Below, piece after piece: positions 50,950 through 57,672 of a DNA stretch of 57,672 bases. A program made the position numbers and the translations under genes. The DNA is from Parabacteroides sp. (GTDB lineage Bacteria; Bacteroidota; Bacteroidia; Bacteroidales; Tannerellaceae), in NCBI GenBank assembly GCA_017937385.1, contig JAGBDR010000077.1, positions 1 to 57,672 of the forward strand, given 5' to 3'. The notes beneath the pieces were generated by a model. It saw only the letters and a list, made by a program, of their open reading frames with translations, ran no database searches and was not told the origin of the DNA. The number at the start of each line of letters is the position of its first letter. Positions within the stretch are counted from its first letter, which is position 1.

Positions 50950-52359
50950 CTACAATTTTTCCTTTTTAAGTTGCTCCACAAAATGGTCGATCCGCTGCAT
51001 CTGTGCCGGGATGTCGATACTCTGCGGGCAATGATGCACGCACTGGTTGCAGCCGATACAATGATTCGCCTGACGCAGGCGCGGTACACTGCGATCGTAG
51101 CCCACCAGGAAAGCACGCCGGGCTTTCCGATAGTTCTCGTCTTGCGAAGAGGAGATCACGTTGCCCTCGTTAATGCACTTGTTGTAATGGACGAAGATAC
51201 CCGAAATGTCCAGTCCGTAAGGACACGGCATACAATACTGGCACGCCGTACAGGGAACCGAGGGGTATTTCAGCATGGTCTGCACCGTATCTTCGAGCAA
51301 GGCGAACTCCTCGTCCGTACAGGGGTCGAGCGGTGCAAACGTGCGGATGTTATCCTGCAAATGCTCCATGTAGGTCATGCCGCTCAGCACAGTCAGTACC
51401 CGGGGAAACGAACCGGCAAAACGAAACGCCCACGAGGCAATGCTCTCTTCGGGACGAAATTGTTTGAGGCGAGCGTTCAGATGGTCGGTCAATCCGGCCA
51501 GGCGGCCGCCTAATAACGGCTCCATGACCACCACGGGGATGTTCCGCCTGTCCAGTTCTGTATAAAGGTATTCGGCATTGAAATTCCGACCCGACGCATG
51601 ACGGTAGTCCATGTAGTTCATCTGAATCTGCACAAAATCCCAATGAAACTCGTCATGGCGCGAGAGCAGGTAGTCGAATGCCCGGATATCGCCGTGGTAG
51701 GAGAAGCCCAAATTGCGGATGCGTCCCGCCTCGCGCTCTTTCAATAGGAAATCGAGCAGGTCATTGTCGAAAAAACGCTCCATCAACGTAGGCAGCCCCT
51801 CTCCCATCCCGACGATATGCAACAGGTAATAGTCAATGTAATCCGTCTGCAAGTCACGGAAAGAGTTGCGATACATCTGCACGGAAGCGTCGAACAATTC
51901 CTGCGGCGACAGCCCTTGCCCGACCAGCCGGTGGTTGGACATCTTGGTAGCAATGTAATAGGAATTGCGCGGGTGCCGTTTCAGTGCAATGCCCGTTGCT
52001 TTCTCCGAAAGTCCCTGGCAATAAGGCGGAGCAGTGTCGAAATAGTTGATGCCATGTGCAAGGGCATAATCAATCAATTCATTGACGGCCTCCTGATCGA
52101 TGACCTCGCCGTTGCCGTCGTCAACAGGTTTCATGGGCCAGCGCATACAGCCGTAACCTAATACGGAAACCTTTTCACCGGTTTTCGGATTAGTACGGTA
52201 ACTCATACTGTCGGTCGGCACTTCTCCCTGTGCCATCCGGCCTGCGGCCATCGAATGGTTCTTCCTGTCACAGCCGGCCAAGGCGGTTGATGTGGCGGCT
52301 GTACCGATACCGAGACGTTTCAGGAACTCCCGGCGGTTTATATCCTTTTGTTCACTCAT
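50950..52359 (-). CDS. Tat-exported aldo/keto reductase with 4Fe-4S domain
   Basis: A twin-arginine signal (NRREFLKRLGIG, then a lipobox-like ALAGCDR) leads to an AKR barrel (~55-330; GYGCMRWP, NYFDTAPPYCQG, YYIATKMS, YYLLHIVG). The C-terminal ferredoxin-like domain has CTACQYCMPCPYG (~375) and CIGCNQCVHHCPQ (~445), i.e. two cluster motifs. The length is 469 aa. Tat export fits cofactor insertion before transport. The Fe-S clusters suggest it takes electrons from the membrane Fe-S protein encoded 11 bases upstream. Confidence 0.92.
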   Translation of the reverse strand: MSEQKDINRREFLKRLGIGTAATSTALAGCDRKNHSMAAGRMAQGEVPTDSMSYRTNPKTGEKVSVLGYGCMRWPMKPVDDGNGEVIDQEAVNELIDYALAHGINYFDTAPPYCQGLSEKATGIALKRHPRNSYYIATKMSNHRLVGQGLSPQELFDASVQMYRNSFRDLQTDYIDYYLLHIVGMGEGLPTLMERFFDNDLLDFLLKEREAGRIRNLGFSYHGDIRAFDYLLSRHDEFHWDFVQIQMNYMDYRHASGRNFNAEYLYTELDRRNIPVVVMEPLLGGRLAGLTDHLNARLKQFRPEESIASWAFRFAGSFPRVLTVLSGMTYMEHLQDNIRTFAPLDPCTDEEFALLEDTVQTMLKYPSVPCTACQYCMPCPYGLDISGIFVHYNKCINEGNVISSSQDENYRKARRAFLVGYDRSVPRLRQANHCIGCNQCVHHCPQSIDIPAQMQRIDHFVEQLKKEKL

Positions 52360-52370
52360 AGTCTTCTATT

Positions 52371-53882
52371 TTATATGATTCGATGCCGTTCATGTCCTTC
52401 AACGTAGATGGCGCTGAACGGACGTGCCGGACACAGGTTCTCGCAAGCTCCGCAACCGATACAACGCTCGGTATTCACCACTGGGATTCGGGGTGAATCG
52501 TCCTCGTCCGGATCGGACGGGACCATCTGTATGGCTCCTGCCGGACAATGCCGGGCGCAGTTGCCGCAATCCACGCCATCCGTCAGCGGGACGCAGTTCT
52601 CCTTTACCCACACGGCATGACCGATCTGGATGGCAGACTTATCGGCTACCGTAATTTTCAGGATAGCCCCCGCCGGACAGACCTCCGAACACTTCGTGCA
52701 TTCCGGGCGGCAATACCCCCGTTCGTAGGAGGCCTCCGGCTGCATCAGGGTTTTCAGGTCCGTCGAGGGGCGCAGCACATCGTTGGGACAAACCGATACA
52801 CAGAGTTGGCAGGCCGTACAATGCGTGGCCACGTTGCGCAGGCTCTTTGCTCCGGGAGGAACGATCGGGGTGGCACGGCCGGGTATTTTCTTGTCGACAA
52901 TGGCGGCCAGTCCGCCGTCTACTTTTTTCTCCTGCGCTTTCAGCGTAGCCGTGGCAGTAACGAGAGCCGTGGCCGTCAGGAAACTACGGCGAGTGTTATC
53001 GGCCTGCTCACTTCCGGTTCTTTGTCCGGTATACTCTGTCATCGGGCCTTTCTTCCTTTTCGTTCTCAACCGGAATCCGATAGCCCCGTGCTTGCAAGTG
53101 CCGATGCAGTCCATACATGCCACACACCGGCTGTAATCTACCTGATGTCCTTTGCCATCCATACATGCCGCCTTGCATTTGCGTGCACAGAGACCGCACC
53201 GGTTGCATTTGCTCTCGTCGATCGTGATTCGGAACAACGAGAAACGGGAAAGGAACCCAAGCACCGTTCCTACCAGGCAAATCGTGTTACAGTAGGTCCG
53301 TCCGTTCCGCCATGCCAATACGCCTATTATAAGAAAAGTGAGGATTGCGATCAGGAACGTAGGCAGGCCCTTCATCCACACCTCCGTTTCATAGAAAGCA
53401 TAGCTGTCCGCCCGTTCGGCGAAGTAAGCCAGCAGATTGTTTCCCCAACGATATAGCGGAGCGAAAAGATTGGAAGCGATACGCCCGTAAGTGCTATATG
53501 GAGCAAGTACAGCCACAAACGAGCCTATGCCGGCAATCAGGTTCCCGATGAACACTCCCAACACACCGTAGCGCAGCCACTTCCTTTCCGGAGAATAGGA
53601 AAAACGGTATTTCATCTTTTTCCGTTTACCACTTATCCATGATACGATGTCCTGCATCACGCCTAACGGACAGATGACCGAACAATAGATCCTACCGAAC
53701 AATAGCGTCAGCAGAACCAGTGCGACAATCACACCCACATTCAAGACAAGCAGCGCAGGCAGGAACTGTATTTTCGCCGTCCATCCCAACCACGCGTGTA
53801 TTGTTCCCGTAAAATCGAGAAACAGGGCCGTGACTGCAATGAAAAACAGCACGGCAAGTGTCAGTCTTATTTTTCTCAACAT
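52371..53882 (-). CDS. NapH-like membrane Fe-S protein fused to a NapG-like ferredoxin with internal Tat motif
   Basis: The N-terminal half has four to five helices and the NapH/NosR-type loops RIYCSVICPLG and RTYCNTICLVG, followed by ferredoxin motifs CNRCGLCARKC and CVACMDCIGTC (~220-265). Then comes NTRRSFLTATALV (~295), a twin-arginine signal in the middle of the chain, followed by a NapG-like part with four more cluster motifs (CTACQLC, CTKCSEVC, CGNCARHC, CIGCGACENLC). The length is 503 aa. It would pass quinol electrons to periplasmic partners. The internal Tat motif marks a fusion of two ancestral genes. Confidence 0.88.
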   Translation of the reverse strand: MLRKIRLTLAVLFFIAVTALFLDFTGTIHAWLGWTAKIQFLPALLVLNVGVIVALVLLTLLFGRIYCSVICPLGVMQDIVSWISGKRKKMKYRFSYSPERKWLRYGVLGVFIGNLIAGIGSFVAVLAPYSTYGRIASNLFAPLYRWGNNLLAYFAERADSYAFYETEVWMKGLPTFLIAILTFLIIGVLAWRNGRTYCNTICLVGTVLGFLSRFSLFRITIDESKCNRCGLCARKCKAACMDGKGHQVDYSRCVACMDCIGTCKHGAIGFRLRTKRKKGPMTEYTGQRTGSEQADNTRRSFLTATALVTATATLKAQEKKVDGGLAAIVDKKIPGRATPIVPPGAKSLRNVATHCTACQLCVSVCPNDVLRPSTDLKTLMQPEASYERGYCRPECTKCSEVCPAGAILKITVADKSAIQIGHAVWVKENCVPLTDGVDCGNCARHCPAGAIQMVPSDPDEDDSPRIPVVNTERCIGCGACENLCPARPFSAIYVEGHERHRII

Positions 53883-53899
53883 ATCGTTTCCTTTCGAGA

Positions 53900-54838
53900 T
53901 TAAAATTGATTGTTCGCCCGCTTGATGTCCATCAACGAAATGTGTTCGTTGCGGTAACGCGCATTCGGATTCACTTCACCACGTCTTAACAACGGGTCGG
54001 TTTCGTTTTTGGCAAACTGGATGGATTTCTGCGGACAGTTCTGTATGCAAGCAAAGCAGAACTCGCAATCACCCTGCATCTTCACGCCCTGCGAGGTCAA
54101 TTCATAGTTTCCGCGTGGACAGACGGAAACGCAGGCACCGTAGCCTATGCAGGTATCGGTCACAGTGAAATACTTCTCGCTTTTCATCAGGAAACCGATT
54201 TCGGGATCCAGTCCTGTATATGCCATAAAGCCCCGATGCATTTCCCGTTCTTCCTCTGTCACCGGCTCGTGCCAACATTTCCGGGCAGTAAGGTCTGTGG
54301 TTATCTTTTGCAAATTCTCCGGGATTTTTTTGTCGATCAGGATCTGTTTGTTCATATCGAAGTTCGGTAGCCAGTTGTCTACCATGACAAGCGTGTTGAT
54401 ATAGTCGAACGCATTGCCGGCTTTCCGCGAAATTCCGTCCCATATCTCCACTGCATCACACTTCCTCGCGCCGTATGTGAGAATGGCAAACTTGTAGGCG
54501 GCTTTCAGTTTTGCTTTCTGGATGAACTGACGGACCATATAGGGCGGCATGTGCCCATAGATGGGATAGACAAGCCCGATTTCATCCGCCTCAATCTCAA
54601 ACGTCTTTTGCTTCATCAGTTGCGGAATACTCAACAATTCCGCACCCTCCTTTGCCAACTGCCGCGCTACATACAGACAGTTGCCCGTACCTGTGAAATA
54701 TAAGATGATACGCTTCTTCACATTCTCCCTGCAAGATGCCAGCGAGAACAGCCCTGAGGAGGCGGCAGCACTGCTGATAACGGCAGTTCCCATGCACTTC
54801 AAAACATCCCGGCGACTGATTTTATCATTCGTATTCAT
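53900..54838 (-). CDS. EFR1-type flavodoxin-ferredoxin with Tat/lipoprotein signal
   Basis: Residues ~8-35 carry SRRDVLKCMG and a lipobox-like SLASC, so the protein is probably Tat-exported and lipid-anchored. A flavodoxin domain follows (FMN loop YFTGTGNCLYVA), then two 4Fe-4S motifs (CIGYGACVSVCPRG, CEFCFACIQNCPQ), as in EFR1 ferrodoxins. I chose ATG 54838 (312 aa). A perfect -7 box lies ~42 bases upstream, making it the first gene of the five-gene redox operon. It should shuttle electrons in the periplasm to the exported reductases. Confidence 0.88.
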   Translation of the reverse strand: MNTNDKISRRDVLKCMGTAVISSAAASSGLFSLASCRENVKKRIILYFTGTGNCLYVARQLAKEGAELLSIPQLMKQKTFEIEADEIGLVYPIYGHMPPYMVRQFIQKAKLKAAYKFAILTYGARKCDAVEIWDGISRKAGNAFDYINTLVMVDNWLPNFDMNKQILIDKKIPENLQKITTDLTARKCWHEPVTEEEREMHRGFMAYTGLDPEIGFLMKSEKYFTVTDTCIGYGACVSVCPRGNYELTSQGVKMQGDCEFCFACIQNCPQKSIQFAKNETDPLLRRGEVNPNARYRNEHISLMDIKRANNQF

Positions 54839-54879
54839 ACACCTGATATTCAATGGTTATTGCAATCTGTTATTTTTCG

Positions 54880-54887
54880 CAAAGATA
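54880..54887 (-). promoter_or_regulatory. -7 box of the redox operon
   Basis: TATCTTTG on the minus strand matches TAnnTTTG; the leader to ATG 54838 is about 35 bases. Confidence 0.6.
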
Positions 54888-54896
54888 GAGGACGGC

Positions 54897-55202
54897 TTAA
54901 AGAATGGACTTATACAAAATACGGAGTGTTGTATCATTTTTACGGGTGTTTTTTGTTGTATCGGGAATAGGCTTAACCCAAACAGATTTAAAGGGAAAAG
55001 ACAGCGCACACAGGAATATGATTCCTTCATACAGAATTTTTCCTATGTACGCAGTGCTCTCCACGTCAATCCCAGCTTTCACGCCGCTCCCACAAGCGAA
55101 TTTCACAGCCGTGAGCGCATGGCGGAAAGTCAAGGCGACAATTGTATTTGCGTCGCCAGGCAGTTCGCCGGACTCTGCCACGAGCAAGTTTTTCTGTGCC
55201 GT
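54897..55202 (-). pseudogene. Fimbrillin-family gene remnant
   Basis: On the minus strand TAQKNLLVAESGELPGDAN followed by LTFRHALTAVKFACGSG is the conserved N-terminal domain block of fimbrillin (Mfa/FimA-like) lipoproteins. There is no start, no signal peptide (TAA at 55203-55205) and the sequence degenerates after KAGIDVES. So only ~60 recognisable residues of a ~300-400-residue pilin gene remain, at the boundary between the redox island and the next element. Confidence 0.6.
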
Positions 55203-55252
55203 TTATTTGGCTCGATTTTTGCGGTCAAATGAACGAACCGTCCAAAAACAGA

Positions 55253-55292
55253 TTAGGCTGTAATGCCTATTTTTCAGTGCATTACAGCCTAA
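55253..55292. terminator. Bidirectional 14-bp perfect hairpin
   Basis: TTAGGCTGTAATGC (55253-55266) pairs exactly with GCATTACAGCCTAA (55279-55292), with the loop CTATTTTTCAGT. Confidence 0.75.
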
Positions 55293-55318
55293 TACAATAA
55301 TTAGTTATCTAATCGCTT

Positions 55319-55535
55319 ATTCCTCTATTGCAGCCTGCGCCACTTTCATATACGATTATTTCCCAATAGGTTACATTACCGGTGTATGTGAAGTGTATGC
55401 GCTTTGGTATGACTTTTTTCTAAAGCTGCTACTTTCTTAGCATTATTATTCTATCGCAGCTTGGGCCACTTCTATCACATTATGAATATCAGATGGTTAC
55501 AACGCTTTTGTATGTGTTTGGTATGTATTTTCTGA
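55319..55535. repeat. Two imperfect ~90-bp direct repeats
   Basis: CTCTATTGCAGCCTGCGCCACTT at 55324 and TTCTATCGCAGCTTGGGCCACTT at 55449 start copies ~125 bp apart that also share GGTTACA...GTATGTG...TTTGGTATG. On the minus strand both encode VAQAAIE before a stop. The 55203-55620 gap holds no intact gene. Confidence 0.6.
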
Positions 55536-55620
55536 TATAAGAATATGACAAATATGAAGACTAATCATTGTACGTTTTGCAATGCAAACATCGCACGTAC
55601 ATTATTATATATAGTAGATA

Positions 55621-56073
55621 TTACCTCCTCTCTTCTAAAAGTTTTATGATTCTGTCTTTGTCATCCAAGTGGGATTCAAGGCGTGTTATCTGCATTTTCA
55701 AATTCTCTATCTGTTCTCTCAGAAGTTTGATAACTTTCTTTTGAGATTCGACTTCCGCTTGTTCTTTGGATAGCTGTGATGCCAGTTCTGCTTCACCTAT
55801 TATATTATGGGCATTCCCTTGCAAGGAGACTGCCGCCAAATGAGCGGAAATCTGCTGCGGAACAGGACAGAACAACGAGAAGAAGTTATAGTCCAAAGCC
55901 TCACTCACTTTGACCAGTCGGCTGGTTTCCATGGTTTCCCTATCCAATATACGATTGACATGCTGTTGGGTCACACCGATTCGACGCCCCAACTCGGATT
56001 TGGAAATACCAAGTTCGACACGCCGTTTCTCAATTTCGGCACCCACATGCACACGTTTGATGTTTATTTCCAT
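55621..56073 (-). CDS. XRE-family HTH regulator with coiled-coil tail
   Basis: Residues ~10-65 form a Cro/C1-type HTH (IEKRRVELGISKSELGRRIG, VTQQHVNRILD). The C-terminal half (~95-150) is a strong Leu-zipper-like coiled coil (KEQAEVESQKKVIKLLREQI). The length is 150 aa. It is divergent from a set of small genes and a primase and is probably the repressor of this mobile element. Confidence 0.88.
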   Translation of the reverse strand: MEINIKRVHVGAEIEKRRVELGISKSELGRRIGVTQQHVNRILDRETMETSRLVKVSEALDYNFFSLFCPVPQQISAHLAAVSLQGNAHNIIGEAELASQLSKEQAEVESQKKVIKLLREQIENLKMQITRLESHLDDKDRIIKLLEERR

Positions 56074-56218
56074 AGACGTAAATCATTAAACAGAGATTAA
56101 ACCAAAAAACATCAAATATTTATTTGGCTACCTAAACATTATTATGTTACTTTGCAAGCGTTATACACTCGATTGGTATATGCAAAGTTAAACATTAGAC
56201 ATTAAATATCCAAACATT
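56074..56218. promoter_or_regulatory. Divergent control region of the right-end element
   Basis: This stretch lies between the XRE gene and the first rightward gene. TTACTTTG (56149-56156) is one base off TAnnTTTG for the plus strand. AATATTTG is a minus-strand candidate near 56113-56120. GGCTACCTAAACATTATTATG at 56126-56146 recurs in permuted form at 56744-56768. A 15-codon frame starts at 56144 but has no other support. Confidence 0.45.
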
Positions 56219-56410
56219 ATGGCAGAAATTGTGGTAAAAATCCGTCCTGCTCTCACCGCCCTCAAAATCGGTGAGTCAATCACCTTCCCCATTTCCAAGT
56301 TGAAAAGTGTCCGTACCCAAGCCTCCGAACTGGGTGCCATCTACAACCGGCAGTATAAGACACAAACCAACAGGGAGAATATGACTATCACTGTAAAGCG
56401 TATTGATTGA
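56219..56410 (+). CDS. Small conserved-type protein of the mobile element
   Basis: This 63-residue basic protein (ALKIGESITFPISKLKSVRT, QASELGAIYNRQYKT) has a short beta-hairpin-plus-helix pattern. Proteins of this kind occur in the early region of Bacteroidales integrative elements, but I cannot name a family. The ATG follows CAAACATT, the leader seen before other genes here. It is probably co-transcribed with the next three genes. Confidence 0.7.
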   Translation: MAEIVVKIRPALTALKIGESITFPISKLKSVRTQASELGAIYNRQYKTQTNRENMTITVKRID

Positions 56411-56429
56411 GCGGTTTAATTATACGGAT

Positions 56430-56735
56430 ATGAAAATACTCCAAGTCTTAGACCGGCTGGTCCCATACGATGCTTTTCTAAACGACCTTGCAGCCAGGAT
56501 TGTCGGAATGATGAAGGCTGACAACAACGACCCTGAATTTGTTAGCCAAAGAAAGGCGTATGAGCTGTTTGGAAGGCGCAATGTCGAAAGATGGAAACGA
56601 CAAGGGAAAATTGTATCTTACAAAAGACCCGGAAAAGTGGAATACAGGACTTCTGACCTCCGTCTTTTACAGCGCACCGTACAAGATTACATTGAACCGC
56701 CATCACATAAAGAAAGCGGTAATAATAAGAAATAA
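56430..56735 (+). CDS. Small DNA-binding protein (excisionase/MerR-like HTH)
   Basis: The C-terminal half (RKAYELFGRRNVERWKRQGK, then YRTSDLRLLQ) resembles a winged HTH of the excisionase/MerR type; the N-terminal ~45 residues are helical. I chose ATG 56430 (101 aa) because the only earlier option is TTG 56403, inside the previous gene. It may control replication or excision of the element. Confidence 0.7.
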   Translation: MKILQVLDRLVPYDAFLNDLAARIVGMMKADNNDPEFVSQRKAYELFGRRNVERWKRQGKIVSYKRPGKVEYRTSDLRLLQRTVQDYIEPPSHKESGNNKK

Positions 56736-56756
56736 ACGGAATAAGTAAACATTATT

Positions 56757-56819
56757 ATGGCTACCTATTCGATAATATCAAAACTTTCAATGTTAGGTAT
56801 TGAAAGTACAACAAGATAG
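56757..56819 (+). CDS. Possible 20-residue micro-ORF
   Basis: ATGGCTACCTATTCG... encodes 20 residues (MATYSIISKLSMLGIESTTR) directly after the leader AAACATTATT that also precedes other starts in this element. The only support is this shared leader and the position between two genes. Confidence 0.25.
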   Translation: MATYSIISKLSMLGIESTTR

Positions 56820-56848
56820 GGTCTCCCCTAATAATAAAGCAATGACAA

Positions 56849-57052
56849 ATGAAGGAATTAAAGCCAACATGTGACCCCGATGGTGTCTATTCAGTCAAAC
56901 GCACGTGTGCGGAACTGGGCGTAAGCCACAAGACACTCCGCAAGTATAGGGATAACGGCTACATCAAGCCGCTCAATCCCCAAAACCTTAGCCGTCCCAA
57001 ATACTCCGGACAGTCAATCATTGAATGTTGGAACCTTCTCAAAACATTATGA
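56849..57052 (+). CDS. Excisionase-like/MerR-like HTH protein
   Basis: This 67-residue protein shows a single winged HTH: YSVKRTCAELGVSHKTLRKY, then RDNGYIKPL and RPKYSGQSIIECW, the pattern of excisionase (Xis/MerR-fold) proteins in Bacteroidales integrative elements. The stop overlaps the primase ATG by four bases (ATGA), so the two are translated together. Confidence 0.8.
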   Translation: MKELKPTCDPDGVYSVKRTCAELGVSHKTLRKYRDNGYIKPLNPQNLSRPKYSGQSIIECWNLLKTL

Positions 57053-57672
57053 TAAGCGAATCCACCATCAATAAAGTCAGGAACCTTGCCATAGAGGATA
57101 TACTCAAACCCTACGTCAGACTTTCACGAAAAGGATCGACGTTGATGGGGCTTTGTCCTTACCATTCGGAACGGACAGGCTCGTTTGCAGTCACTCCCGG
57201 AAAGAACCTGTTCCACTGTTTCAGTTGTAACCGTAGTGGGGACGGCATCACTTTCATTATGGAAAAGGAGAACCTGACCTTTATGGAGGCTGTAACCTTT
57301 ATTGCCAAGAACAACGGCATACCGATAGAATATTCAGATGAAGAACGTAGCGAAGATGAATTGGCGGAAGCCAAACACAAGGAATCACTCTTGATTGCCC
57401 TCGACCATCTCCAACGTTTTTTCGTGGAAAACCTTAGAGTGGCGATGCCGGAGGAAGACCAGACAGCTCGTGAGTATGCTTACGGCAGATGGTCGGAAGA
57501 GTTCTGTTCCATCGCAGGTATTGGTTTCGCTCCCAAGGATGGAAACACATTCATGGAGTATTGCCGAACAAAAGGGCTCAATGAGGAATTCCTTTTTGAA
57601 CTTGGGATATTGAAGCGCAATGAGGATGGCAGCATATATGCCATGTTCCGGCAACGCATCATGATTCCCATC
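57049..57672 (+). CDS. DnaG-type CHC2 zinc-finger primase, partial at window end
   Basis: The frame starts at ATG 57049 (MISESTINKVRNLAIEDILK) and stays open to the last base, 208 residues so far. The CHC2 zinc finger is complete: CPYH, then CFSC spaced by GKNLFH, followed by GDGITFIMEKENLTFMEAV. The following region leads towards the TOPRIM domain, which lies beyond the window. It lays RNA primers for element replication. It is the fourth annotated gene of the rightward set, coupled to the HTH gene before it. Confidence 0.93.
   Translation, partial: MISESTINKVRNLAIEDILKPYVRLSRKGSTLMGLCPYHSERTGSFAVTPGKNLFHCFSCNRSGDGITFIMEKENLTFMEAVTFIAKNNGIPIEYSDEERSEDELAEAKHKESLLIALDHLQRFFVENLRVAMPEEDQTAREYAYGRWSEEFCSIAGIGFAPKDGNTFMEYCRTKGLNEEFLFELGILKRNEDGSIYAMFRQRIMIPI

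Noticed and set aside
54904-55263. 119-codon plus-strand frame
   Set aside because: It is the complement of the fimbrillin-like block on the minus strand and has no domain of its own.

Overview
The window is chromosomal DNA from a gut member of the Bacteroidales, most probably Parabacteroides. This is an inference from the genes and signals, because there is no rRNA or marker gene here. The support is: promoters of the Bacteroidetes type (-7 box TAnnTTTG) in front of many genes, C-terminal type IX secretion sorting domains, BlaI/BlaR1-like pairs, DUF3857 proteins, a GH84 O-GlcNAcase, the VirE/DUF3987-DUF4248-HU module, and fimbrillin remains. No rRNA, tRNA or CRISPR array was seen.

Layout. 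1-4.45 kb is an A+T-rich accessory stretch with decayed genes (tail of a T9SS cargo protein, nuclease end of a type III restriction enzyme, a lipoprotein remnant) and an intact RhuM-family gene. 4.7-9.35 kb is the menaquinone operon menD-menB-menC-menE, coupled to two secreted DUF3857/transglutaminase-type proteins (9.3-13.0 kb). A GH84 hexosaminidase follows, then, on the minus strand, a Gfo/Idh/MocA oxidoreductase and a BlaI - BlaR1-like - propeller lipoprotein operon (15.8-19.9 kb) whose promoter carries 21-bp-phased operator-like repeats. 20-26.3 kb is accessory: a T9SS metalloprotease-like protein, a zinc-ribbon/GIY-YIG-like protein, a candidate structured RNA with its own promoter and terminator (22464-22691), a frameshifted DUF3987 primase-like gene, DUF4248 and an HU-like protein.

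The most unusual part is a 15-kb run of minus-strand genes (41.4 to 26.35 kb) that starts with an IclR regulator and an operator-like palindrome. It encodes a YncE-propeller/MauG-type di-haem cytochrome, a RidA/chorismatase-like protein, a Cys-rich cupin lipoprotein, a 1331-residue hydrazine-synthase-alpha-like haem protein fused to NPCBM-like and FGE-like domains, a CcsB-CcsA haem-c assembly fusion, a VOC protein, DhaK, DhaL, an LsrF-type thiolase/aldolase and a propeller lipoprotein. I read it as one regulon that oxidises an unknown small carbonyl or sugar-derived substrate in the periplasm and phosphorylates and cleaves the product in the cytoplasm. That reading is inference.

Beyond it are a GH43 lipoprotein, L-serine dehydratase and an HGSNAT-like acyltransferase (41.5-45.0 kb). 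A redox island follows (45.2-54.9 kb): two AraC regulators, truncated alcohol dehydrogenase and aldo/keto reductase genes, and a five-gene minus-strand operon with two exported aldo/keto reductases, one cytosolic aldo/keto reductase, a NapH/NapG-like Fe-S membrane fusion and a Tat-exported flavodoxin-ferredoxin. The right end (55.6-57.7 kb) enters another mobile element with an XRE repressor, small DNA-binding proteins and a CHC2 zinc-finger primase cut by the window edge.

Intergenic DNA is rich in short repeats: two families of 7-bp tandem repeats, 22-24-bp palindromic repeats, REP-like hairpins and a roughly 100-bp dispersed repeat. Several of these supply the stop codons or last residues of neighbouring proteins.
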